Below are positions 11,236 to 21,666 of a stretch of 64,000 nucleotides of DNA, in pieces. The notes beneath the pieces are model-generated. The model had not been told where the DNA came from and searched no databases. It saw only the letters and a program-made list of their open reading frames with translations. This stretch comes from Colletotrichum lupini. Taxonomy: Eukaryota; Ascomycota; Sordariomycetes; Glomerellales; Glomerellaceae. Numbering within the stretch: position 1 is the stretch's first letter; each line of letters starts with the position of its first letter. Location of the stretch: the NCBI RefSeq assembly GCF_023278565.1, contig NC_064680.1, positions 1,798,001 through 1,862,000 of the forward strand, written 5' to 3'. A program made the position numbers and the translations under genes.

Positions 11236-12114
11236 ATGGAGTGAGGTTTTCCAGACAGCCAAGCCTTTGAGCACGAGAGACATTTTTCCCATGGTTCTTT
11301 CCCAGGGAGGGAATACGACCTCCCGGGCAGCAATAGCAAAGAGGGGCCGTCATGACTGAGATGGCGGGACTTATATAAGGACGTAGAAGAGATGCATCAT
11401 ACATACCTTTGGGCCATAGACGTATGACTGCGAGGGTATCGAGGAACACGGGATGCGTTTGTCCTTGTTGTGAGCACGTTGTTAGTGGCCCAAATGACCG
11501 ATAGCATTACTTTTTTTTTCCCATTCTAGGTGCATTTTGATGATTCGTCCGATATTACCATCCTGTAGCTTCCCGTGGCAACGTCGTTGATACTCCTGTG
11601 AATAAATTCAGGATGACTACGGTTACCCAGTACGAGGGAGTGCTTTGGCTAATTGGGACGTATTAGAGCAGTAAAATCGACAGATGATACCGATGCGTTA
11701 ACCCTGTTTGTGGATCTTCTTCCTGACCGGTGCATGCCTCCGAAATCGAAGTGCCAGCTGCTCGAAGCTCCGTAGAAAATGGAAGGCGGGTGGCATTTTA
11801 TACATCATCCGGGTCCAATAGCTGGGACAATACTGTCTTTCTGCTCGGTCGACATAACGAGGCGCCCCGAAGCAGCATCTACTTTGGGAGGATAAGTATG
11901 GAGTGGATTGTGTTAAAAGGAGAAGCTTTATTAGAGCTAGAGCTTAACGCCATCCAGGCTTCCTACGTACGCCTCTATACCAGTGAAACGGGCCAATGAC
12001 CCGGAGCTATTCTGTCGCTCACCCACTACCCCCTTTTTATGCCGCACTCAGGCGGCGCTTTCGTTCATGTAAGAAAACTTCATTGAATCGAATCTCCGTA
12101 TCCACTGTGCTGAA
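11236..12114. other. Intergenic between convergent genes
   Basis: Contains the 3' ends of the secreted-protein gene and BAP31. No gene supported. Confidence 0.5.
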
Positions 12115-13058
12115 TTACTGCGCCTTCTTGTCACCCTTGAGCTGGGTAGAGGCGTACTGGTCAGAGAGCTCGTCGTAGCTCTTGTGCAGACCGGCGCTCT
12201 GCTTCTTGAGGGTCTCGAGATCGCGGTTCTTCTCCTCAACCTGCTTGCGGAGCTTGGCGATCTCACCGGCATCTCCGGCAACGGCAAGCTTCTCGCTCTC
12301 CTTGGTGTTGCCCTTGGTGCCCTCGTAGCCGCGGACCTTGTCCTCCAGACGCATCACCTCAAGGATCATAACGTAGGTGCGGTTGAGGATGAGGGAGAGG
12401 AAGAGGGTGAAGCCGCAAAGGTACATGTTGCGCTGGGAGTAGAACTTGCGGGCTTGCACCTCAAGGCGCTCGTGACCCATGACGGCGGCGCTGTACAACA
12501 TCTTTATTAGCGTTGTGTACATCAGGGAGATTGTAGAGTTTGATTGTGGTGCTCAATCAAGGGAGCGTCTCAGGAACGCCGGAAAGAGGGGCACAGGAGA
12601 CGTACCCGCTGTTCTGGTTCTCAGTCGCAATCGCCAACTCGACTTGGACGCGGTAAACGCGGTTGACGCTGTCAATGAACAGAATCAGGATGAAGACGAA
12701 TGTAATCTTCATCCAATACTGCACTTTTGCCACGATTGGACTCTCGGAGATGAAGCTGCAAAGAAGTGTACGTCAGTAATCGGTTCGGGATGATTGGTAT
12801 GGGCTCGGCAGTAGAGAAGCGGTCGACGGGGGGAGGAACGTACGTGAACAACTTCCGCTTGACGGCGAAGGGAAGGGGCACCAGAAGGAGCATGAAAAGC
12901 CCCATCTCCGCCATGAGGAGCATGAACACCTGTGACGCACAAAGTCAGCACACGTAGTCAACGGCCCGGCAAGCTAGTCATTCGATCAATGGCAAAGAGG
13001 ATAGATGGCAGCTTGAAGTCGGGTGCTGTAGACGTACGAGAGTGTAGTAGAGAGTCAT
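12115..13058 (-). CDS. yet3: BAP31/Yet3-family endoplasmic reticulum transmembrane protein
   Basis: ER membrane protein of the B-cell receptor-associated protein 31 family, which acts in ER export and quality control of membrane proteins. Four exons (13038-13058, 12844-12929, 12606-12755, 12115-12490) give 210 aa. The N-terminal half has three hydrophobic segments, starting MTLYYTLVFMLLMAEM and followed by a basic loop (VKRKLF). The family signature RLEVQARKFYSQRNMYLCGF precedes the third segment. The C-terminal half is a charged coiled coil (AKLRKQVEEKNRDLETLKKQ), and the protein ends KKAQ, a dilysine ER-retrieval signal. The acceptor of the last intron was chosen at 12491 because the nearer AG breaks frame, whereas this one joins NQNSG to AAVMGHERL. 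Fungal homologues have the same size and layout. Confidence 0.94.
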
Positions 13059-14349
13059 CTTGACTGGTGCGGGGAAAGCTTCAGCTCCCGGGACAGCTAG
13101 TTAAAAAAAAGGGATTGTGGTCGTGTGCTCTCCGTGGATACAGGGAGAGATGTGTCGTGCGAAGGAATACACTCGGAAGCCCAAACTGACTTCTTCGGTT
13201 GTGTTCTTGTTGGGTATCGTTCTTGGCGAGGGGAGATTTTGGTGTCTGGAGCTGTGATTTGTAGGAGTACAGTTGACGGGCTGGGCGGAGCTGGCCTTTT
13301 GTAGGATGGGCGTGAGGGTGACGATGGAGTCCGGTAATTCTGGCAAGTAAAGGTGGCAGGTACGTGAATACAAGTACCCTCTTTGACGACTGCCTGAGCA
13401 CCTGAAGGTAAGGTACTGCGTAAGGTATGGAACTCAATGAGAGGAACCCTTACGTAGCCGGGACGGGAGAGGGACCTTGGCGGGAGAACAGGGCTGGGAG
13501 CAGCTAGCAAGTGCACCTAGCAGTGTGCCAGAGCAGCCGTAAAAAAGACGTAAGTCAACAACGTCATCGGTGGCTCGTGCACACTCCCTCCCAGGGTTTG
13601 CGGAGGGAGCCACTGGGGGAGCTCAGGCACGCAGCTTTTCTACCGTCTTCTTCAGTGGTGTGCTGCGGCTTGCGGGCTTTCAGCTGAGCCCGTCGAGTGG
13701 CCTTTGTGTCCGCAAAAGTGTTCAGTGACGGCTGTGTCGTCAGCTGTCACCAGATGGGAGAATACCGGCAACCAATACCTATGAGTACTGGCTTCTGACG
13801 CTTGTCATCCCATGTGACGTCAATCGTGGAATCGTCCAGACATGGAATGATAGCAGTGCAAAAGCGGATAGGTATTCTGACGAACTAACCCGGTCCAGAA
13901 CCCGCTCATGGCCTCGCAGGTAGTATACTTTAGAGCCGCAAATATGCCAGTTTAGTCACAAGTCTTGTCTCGTCACGTTTAGACTTTGCATTTCTTCTCT
14001 CAACATGCACAGCAACAGAGATGATTTGATAATTGATAGTTGATGGTCAAGAATCCTGTCGCTTACACTACCGCTACTCATGGCTTTGAACTGCGTAATC
14101 ACACATCAAATTGAGGCCAAGATAACCAAGCGGCAACTCCATCCGCTCCCACTACCAAGGGACGCGATCATGAACCTGAACGCCCAGCTTTTGAGTCCTA
14201 ACCGGACTTACAAACATCCCAGACGGGAACTGAATCGTACAAAACCTACAAAGAAAAATTCGTCTCTCCACTCGCCGCATCACTCGTCACACCGCTTTAT
14301 CGTTCCTGCCGGATAGGTCGCCCTTCGTGACGGGTTGTTTATATATAGT
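13059..14349. other. Intergenic, BAP31 promoter and PEX13 3' flank
   Basis: 1.3 kb between two co-directional minus-strand genes. No gene supported. Confidence 0.5.
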
Positions 14350-15765
14350 TTAGTTGTAGAACACGCTCTTCTGAAAGCTCTCGGGCGAAACGTCTCCGAT
14401 CTTCGTCTTGATCTCCGGTCCCTTTTCGGGAGCGGCGCCAGTGAGCGAGTTGGTTCGACTGCTGTCGCTGGGCGCACCCTTGATGGCAGCGAGAGGCTGA
14501 CCAGGTCGCCTAATCACCTCGAGGTAGGTCGAGGGGAGGTAGCCGGTACGGCCATCACGCGCGCGGCACCTCCACCACTCGCTAGGGTTACCGATAGGAT
14601 CGCTCTTGGAGAGAACAGCGACAAGGTCGCCCTTGCGCACTTCCATGTCAACGTCCTTGACGGCGTTGCCAGGCTGAGGAGCGTAGTCGTACAGGAGACG
14701 GCAGTAATCAAGCTTGGACGGGTCCAAGGGCTGTTGCGCGCCGGCCAGAGCCATACGGCGACGTTCCTCTTCTTCCGCAGATGCAGCCATGGTGTTGATC
14801 ATCTTGCGCATCAGGTACGGGAGACCGAAGGCGGCAAGGAGGAAGAAGAAGAGCGGCTTGCGGGAAGCCTTGGGGGGTCCCAGGGGAGCACCGTCGGGGC
14901 CGATGGGCGATCGGCCTTCGAATTTGGCAAAGGCTGCTGGCGTGAGCGCGGTCGCGTCGGCTGGAGGCGGGCGGCCGGTGATCTTGGCGATGAGGGTTCG
15001 GATCCAACGCATCAAGGTGAAGATACCGAGTATCGAGCCCAAGGTATCCCTAAGGTTGCTGAATTGCTCTGCTACTGACACCATTGCTGTGATATCTGTT
15101 AGTCATACTTCGCTTTCATGTGACGCAGTTGACATACCAAAGAAGCTTGAGTGTGTGGCCATGTATGTGCTCTCCAACATCTGGGCAAAGCCTCCAAAGG
15201 CACCAACGACGCCTTCCAACATTTGGAATGTCGCCTGCGTGCTGTTGTTGAATCTGTTGGTAAGGCTGTTCGGGTCGTTGGGCCCTCCCATGCCTCCCAT
15301 ACCGCCCATGCCCATACCGCCGCCGTACATGCCTCCTCCATACATACCACCGCCGTAGCCACCGCCATACATGCCACCACCGTACATACCACCGCCGTAG
15401 CCGCCGTAGGAACCCATCCTTGAGTATGGGCTACTATAGGGAGAAGAGTAGGCACCGCCGCCGTATGAGCCGTAGGGACTGGCGGCCGCACCTAAGCCTG
15501 CTCTGCTATAAGCGGCAGCGTTTTGGTCAACCGTGGAGGCGAGAGAGGCAGGTCGTTCGGGAACGGCGGGCGGGGTACCACCGGAGAGGGATGTGGCCGG
15601 TGTCGGGGTCGCGATAGATGCGGCAGACATGGGTGTGACTAGAGTGGTCGTTAGCAAAATGTGTGAAATTGGCGACGGTCAAGGACCGTTTGTGGTGTTC
15701 AACGCACTTGAGGCAGCTGTTGTTGGAGCACCGGCCCGTTCCCAGGGCTTTGGAGGGGAAGCCAT
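14350..15765 (-). CDS. pex13: Peroxin 13, peroxisomal docking-complex protein with SH3 domain
   Basis: Integral peroxisomal membrane protein of the import docking complex; its SH3 domain binds Pex14 and Pex5. Exons 15708-15765, 15138-15638 and 14350-15086 give 431 aa. It starts MASPPKPWERAG, the family's usual N-terminus. A Gly/Tyr/Met-rich segment made of YGGGM repeats follows, the low-complexity tract that in other Pex13 proteins contributes to the pore meshwork. Then come the conserved membrane region (VSVAEQFSNLRDTLGSILGI), a second hydrophobic segment at about 264-283 and the SH3 domain at about 313-375 (ALYDY equivalent LLYDYAP, then EWWRCRARDGRTGYLPSTYL). Both introns are short with consensus donors, and the second has a TGACTAAC branch site. 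The length fits filamentous-fungal Pex13. Confidence 0.96.
15289..15410 (-). repeat. Gly-Gly-Met-Tyr coding repeat inside PEX13
   Basis: A GC-rich array of 12-15 bp units encoding YGGGM-type repeats. Arrays of this kind expand and contract easily, so length variation between strains is likely. Pex13 Gly-rich tracts are known to matter for the import pore. Confidence 0.75.
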
Positions 15766-16857
15766 AATTACTTTTCCCGCGAGGAAGAAGTTTTCCTTGG
15801 ATACTGTGTGGTGGTGGTGGTCGCTGGCTCGGCGTTATCTCGCAATCCGCCTATCGGGAGCGCAGCCGGTGGCGATTTTCTCGAGTCGTGTTGGTTTGCC
15901 GGTTGCTGCACGCTGGGGCTCCGGATATGCGCGACGGAGGCTGGGGTTAACCGGCCAAGTCGTCGGGTTGAACTGACAATCAACCTCAATGGGAGATGCA
16001 GTGAAAAAGAGGATTCGAACGACGTTTTGCGACGTGTTGGAGAGAGGAGAGGGAAAGATAGGGTCGGGGATGGGCCACGGGTAAGAGAAAGCTGGAGGGT
16101 CGCTGGGATGGCGGAAACAAGTTGGGCTCGCAGCGCAATGCACCTGAGTAATAATGGGGGGCCGCGGCGGACGGGGACGCAGTCACAGTGCTGGGCAAGT
16201 GACCCCGGAGGCTCGTGCTTGGCGATTGGCAGTGAAGTGAGGTGGATGAGGTGAGGAGAGGAAACTGGAGACTTTGGCCTTTGGGGGAGGCTCGGGAGAG
16301 TCAGCGGTTGGAGGCGCAGAATGTCAAAAAGATGGGGTCGGGGACGGGCGGGTCCCGCTCCTCCTCTCTGCGTCCAGTGGCTTCCATTCTTGCCTCGGTA
16401 TCTTTCACGTTAGTTCCGACGTGAGCGGCCCAGGCCTCGCACCCGCGCCGCAGTCACGTCCTTCTGCCGAGGCATCTTGCAGCCTGGGGAAATTTGTCGT
16501 CCCTCCCGTCGCCATTTCGTATTAGCTTTACCGTTTCCAAGACTCTTGAATCTGGGGTTCCCCCGGTTGTTTGGGGACTCGACGCTTTGCTGGATTTGCT
16601 GATCGACGATTCGTGCTGCAGAGTCGTTGCATTACATTACTACGTAGTAGCACTGACATGCCATCTCGCCGCGAACCAAGTTGATCCGCCCTTCAATTAT
16701 TCCACCAACATAAAATGTTCGACACTTAATCCTACCTTCAAACATAGAAGCAATCCAAGAACAAAAAGAAGAAAAAAAACCATTAACATGATTTCATCCA
16801 TCAATTATTTTTACTTATTGCAAGCTAACAAGCCGATCTAGCATAGCAGACCAAGAC
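15766..16857. other. Intergenic, PEX13 promoter and NmrA-like 3' flank
   Basis: About 1.1 kb with no supportable gene. Confidence 0.5.
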
Positions 16858-17987
16858 CTACGACAGTCCAGAAAAGGCCTTGGCATTCTTCACATGCTCC
16901 TCCCACGTCGTCAACTTATCCTCAACAATCGCGTGCGACTCGTCCAGCTTCTCCCCACCATAGTACCCAAACTCGTCGAGCAGCCTCATGTTCTGCAACA
17001 TCTCCTCAGCCACGAAATCCGGCATCCCCTGGCCCTTGAGCGCGCCCTTGAACTGCTCGTGCGTGAGCTCGTTGAACCGCGCCGTCTTGCCCGCCTCCGG
17101 GTACACCTTCTTGAACGCCTCGACCGCCTCGCCCGCCGTCACGTAGCTCGTCGCCGCGTATACCCGCTTGCCGAGCACCTTTTCGCGGTGCAGCACGATG
17201 CCCTTTACAAACTTGCCCGTGTCGGTCGCTGCGTCAAACAAGGGGATGGGCGCGCTGGCCGGCACGGGGAGGCTGAGGCCCCAGGCGTTGTCGGGGGGCG
17301 TCTGGCGGAACATGCCTCCGGGGAGGTTGGCCATGTAGAAGCCCGGGAGGAAGAAGGTTGCGGGGAGGGAGGTCGTACGGATGTACTCTTCGACGGCGGC
17401 CTTGCTGTCAAAGTGGTACACGTCGGGGAGGGCGCCCTTGGATACTATTGTTGCGTGACATGTTAGCGTTCCCGGATCCTCACTCGCAAACGTGACAGAT
17501 GCATGTATCTTTTTGGGAGTGGGCAGGCAGGTTACGTACGTTTGTTGACGTCGAGGAGGGAGCTGAAGATGAAATGCTCGACGCCAGCCTCCAGAGCCGC
17601 GTCGGCAATGTTCTTGCCCTGCTGGATCTCCAGCTCCTTGTCCATCTTGTCCCAGTAGTTGGTCACGGCGAAGACGGCCGAAGCGCCCTTGACAGCGGCA
17701 GCCAGCGAAGCCTTGTCACCGAGGTCGGCCTGTGTTTTGAAGTCGCAGCACTCGTCAGAGATCATTAAACCAAAGCTATGAAGTCGCTCGAAAGCGGATT
17801 AATGACTTACAGCGACAACCTCGACGCCCTTGGCCGCGAGAGCCTTGGACGAGTCCTTGGCGGCATCGCGGGTGACGCCGCGGACCTGCCAATCCTTGCT
17901 GAGCTTGGCATCGTTAAGGAAGATGTTGACGACGCTGCCGCCCTGAGCGCCCGTGGCGCCGAACACGGTGATGATCTTCTTGGACAT
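16858..17987 (-). CDS. NmrA-like NAD(P)-binding family protein
   Basis: Atypical short-chain dehydrogenase of the NmrA/HSCARG type, proteins that bind NAD(P) and act as redox sensors or reductases. Exons 17811-17987, 17540-17729 and 16858-17444 encode 317 aa. The Rossmann motif GATGAQGGSV is at residues 10-19, directly after the first beta strand (KKIITVF). ADLGDKASLAAAVKGASAVF and VTNYWDK give the second half of the fold, and FIFSSLLDVNKLSKG and VYHFDSKAAVEEYIR match the substrate-side region of NmrA-like proteins. The classical Tyr-x3-Lys catalytic pair of SDRs is not obvious, as usual for NmrA. It shows no sign of belonging to a biosynthetic cluster. The broad family is secure; whether it is a regulator or an enzyme cannot be read from sequence. 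Confidence 0.88.
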
Positions 17988-20093
17988 TTTCGTGTGTAGT
18001 GTGTGGGGTTTCTGTTGTGATGGTGATCTGTTTTACACAAGTGTCAGTTAAGTAGTGTTCGTCTTGCTGCTTCACACTCCAATGTTGGGGAGGTGTTGAA
18101 CATTAAATACCTTAATCGTGCGACTGAATTGGAGTAGTAAGAGTTGAAGTGCTTTTGGAATGGGAGCTTGATGATCTTCTCCAAGAATCAACGTCAATGA
18201 AGCCAAGCGATCGTCCGGTCTTTATACACAATGGCGCTCATGAACCTCTCTGCCCGCCCCTCCCCCAAGACGCATATGTCTCAGGACGTGGACGAGTACA
18301 TAGTGCTAGACACACCTCGACATAAGCTACCAGATTAGGTAAAGCTAGGGCGCGCGGGAGAACCCCTCATCATCATGCACCTTCGTCTCACCCACAGGGT
18401 CGTCTGGTAGGTATGAAGAGTGGTAGTCTCGCAAGGCTGGGGACCTCGCGCCCGCGCGCTCACCTGTTCGCGCTGAACCGTTGAGAGGATTCCTTTCCCC
18501 TCTCTACCTTACCTCACCATACTATCATGAGTATGTAAGCGGCGACTTAGTATGTACCTCATACTGTCGATTTACAATCTACAAAAGTCTATCGTACTGA
18601 AGCCCCGCGCGAAATCTGACCTACCCAGATGGGGAAAAGCCGTATAAGCTACCTATCTTTTGGTTGGGCAACTACAAATCAAAAAGCTGTACGTGTCCCC
18701 GCAAGCCGTGCATGCTTACCATGTATTGACTTTCCTACCACAGACCAAGCGTAGCTCTAATCGATCTTCTACAGGCTACAGAGTTATGTGTTCTGTACGC
18801 GTATGGACCATGGGAACTCTGTAGATGGTTGCTATGCTGGCTCTGTATCCGAAGCAAAGTAGAGAGAGACATGGTGGGGAAAAGACCCCGGACCTCTCGC
18901 GCGGGAGCTTACAAAGCCTCGCGGTTCGCCGCGCCTATGAGAATTTCACCCCATCAAGGATCCGCGAGCTTCCACCCCGTACTTGTCATCCCTCCCCCCA
19001 AACCGCGAAAGCGAAGTCGCGAGATGGGCCACATGGCATAGCGTGCGCCTACAATATTCCCAAGTTTATCATTGTAATGCAAGATTTATCAGTCTGACGA
19101 GAACAAACTAGACATTTTAGGAATCCACAATCGCCAAGAACAAGTTGAAAATGGACAGCGCGAGTAGTCGCGCGGCATAGGGCAACACTCTTTCATGTAC
19201 ATTTGTCAGGCGCACGGAGGGTTAGCCGGTTCGGATGTCCGTTCGCTCGCCGCCCCAGGTTCCGGAGTTTCCTGCAACGACCGGGACCACACCCACGCAT
19301 TTACCACTATAGGTATCCGACAACGACTCTTCGTCTTGTTCAGAACTTCAGATGTATTTGCCTTCCCCGGTCTCGCGCCACAAAGACAAGTCAGTGACAT
19401 GCTTAGACACACAAACGTCCACGTCTGTTCTTGCGAATGTCATCTGCCCTGCAACGGACAACTTTGTGGCTTGTGGCGCAAGTGAGCTCTCTTCAGCGGA
19501 AAAAGCCACAGAGCTCGGACTTCTTCACAAGGCGCGGCTACCTGGAACTAAAGATGTGACATGTGACTTCCTTCAAGCAAGCCTCCGTGTTCTTTTGTGT
19601 GAAGTGGCAGGTCTAGTCATCAAGGAGTATATCACGAGTCACAACGAGCATGAGCATAGGTAGTCAAGCCACGCTTGTTTGTTTGAAAAATTTGGTATCA
19701 AATGGTATCTCCTCCCTTTTGGAGAAGAAAACTCTCTGGCTAAACTGTCTTGCAAGAGAAAAACCAATCCTCCTGCCTCCTTTCCATAAAATCGTAAAAA
19801 GAAAAAGTGCGCACTTTTCCGGGGCCGGTGGGTATCTTCGTCTTAGACGCCGTCTAATGTCGTTTCGCAATCCCCTTGCCCCCAAAGGCGAAGGTAACAG
19901 GTACCCTCGCATGTCGAAGAAAAAAAGTCTCAAGTCATTGGATGCCGAAGATCCAATGCAGAAAGAAAAGGTCTTGCTTGGGCTCAATCCAGCGAGAAGA
20001 AGAGAAAGTTATCGTCAAACCCCCAATCCCATATATGCAAATCGTGTACTTGTTGGAATACCTTCCAAGTAGAAATCAAAACCGCGGAAACAC
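17988..20093. other. Intergenic, NmrA-like promoter and TOS1 3' flank
   Basis: 2.1 kb without a supportable gene. It holds a perfect 16-bp palindrome (19803-19818) and a 7-1-7 palindrome TTAGACG-C-CGTCTAA (19843-19857). Confidence 0.5.
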
Positions 20094-21666
20094 TCAAGAT
20101 GACAAAGCGAACAAGGAGACCCTGTTGCTCTTGCCGCCGGTGCTTGCGGTCGAGACGGAGTTGGCAGAGAGCCAGCCCTCCACCTGGGAGCGGGTGATGC
20201 CAGAGCTCAAGTTGACGCTAGAGTCCAACATCTTGACTGAGACCTGGCCAGAATCACCATCTAGGACAACAGCGACCTTGGCGGGAGCGCCAGTAGGTCG
20301 GTCGAAGTAGTCCGATGAGCCGCCGGGGACATTGGAGTGGATGGTTGACTTGCACTTGGTATCGCCAGTGGCGAGGACCTCGAGAATGTCGAGCTCACCA
20401 CAAGCAGGCCAGCAGGAGCAAGTGCTATACTGAGCAACGCGGGGGATGCGAGCGTTAAGGAACCAAAGAGCGGACATGTCGGCGTTGAAACCAGTGGTTC
20501 CGTCGAGAGGCATGCTCAGCTCAAAGAGCCAGACTGAGTCCTCACCCTTGAAGCCGTCTAAGATGTGTAAGCAGACAGAGAGGCAGAGCAAGATTCTATG
20601 AATTACTTACGGTATGCAACGGAGCCAGGGCGAGAGTATCCACAGCCACCATCGTCGCATGACTTGTCGCTGGCGATCAGGAACTCCTGGTTGGACTTGA
20701 GGGTGATCGGCTTCAAGACCTCGGGTGAGGCGGCACCGCCAGTACCCGCGGCATTCAGGTAGGACAAGGAGTTGCCAAAGACGCTGATCCCAGTCAACAC
20801 ACTGTGACTCATGTATAAAGAATGATCTCAAAGTGACACTTACTTGTCAAACTTTCCAGAGAGCTGGCCACCGTAGTTGCCAAGGAACACGATGCCGTCA
20901 GCAACACCCTGATCAGCGTTGTAGTAGCCGACACGCTCGTAGTCACCACTGACAGAGCCAGAGCCAGAGCTTGAAGCAGCCTTGGAGCTAGCAGGCTGAG
21001 GAACAGCAGCAGCGACGGGGGGCTGAGAAGGAGTGGGAGTAGGGCTGGGCGCAACAACAGGAGCGACAGCAGGGGTCGCAGCAGCAGCAGGAGGTGCTGC
21101 GGGGGTAGGGCCAAAGTAGTTGTTGATCCAGGATACGACCTTGCCGTCGATTTCCGCAACGACCCAGTCTTCGCCGCGCTTCTCCTCCTTGGGCTCCTCT
21201 TTAGGAGACTCGACCGACTTCTTGTGGAGGTGCTGGTGACCGTGATGGCCATGGCGGCGGGCGTGGACGTGAGAAGCGGCAGGGGAGCGCTTGGCCTTGG
21301 AAGACAGGCTGTAGATAGCAACCTGCTTCAGCTGCATGGGACCACGGAAGACGGGCATAAGCTAGGATTTTGTGAGTACTTGTGCGAACGTGTAAGTGAA
21401 TGATGCTGAGAGAAAACAAAGCTTACCTCCTCGTTGAAAGGGGCCAGGGGGCCTGAGAAAGCAACATCCTCAAAGGTGCAAGAACCATCGTCACCCATGT
21501 GGTTGACAGCCTTGTAAGTGCCAGGGTGACCGACATTGGAATACAAGATCTGATCGACAGCACCGCAAAACCAGTTACCACCCTCTTCCTTGGCCGTGCC
21601 GGAGCACTGTTGAATGGCCTGGGTAACAGCGGCCGAAGCCAGCATGAGAACCGTGTAAGACTTCAT
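20094..21666 (-). CDS. tos1: TOS1-like cell-wall protein, putative endo-beta-1,3-glucanase
   Basis: Secreted cell-wall protein of the Tos1/YJL171C family. Exons 21427-21666, 20844-21361, 20611-20801 and 20094-20557 encode 470 aa. There is a signal peptide (MKSYTVLMLASAAVTQA), then the N-terminal Tos1 domain with conserved Cys and GNWFCGAVDQI. A basic His-rich patch follows (about residues 111-126, HVHARRHGHHGHQHLHKK). A Pro/Ala/Thr/Ser linker (about 165-220) leads to the C-terminal Tos1 domain. That domain includes AYHGFKGEDSVWLFE and the sequence GELDILEV, which contains an E371-x-D373-x-x-E376 arrangement like the catalytic signature of GH16 glucanases. No GPI signal is seen; the protein ends FALSS. 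Its role in wall glucan remodelling is taken from the family. The dibasic KAKR before the His-rich patch could be a Kex2 site. Confidence 0.92.

Noticed and set aside
14335..15078. 247-codon open frame antisense to the PEX13 last exon
   Set aside because: Mirror of the PEX13 codon pattern; the minus strand carries the SH3 domain and membrane segments.
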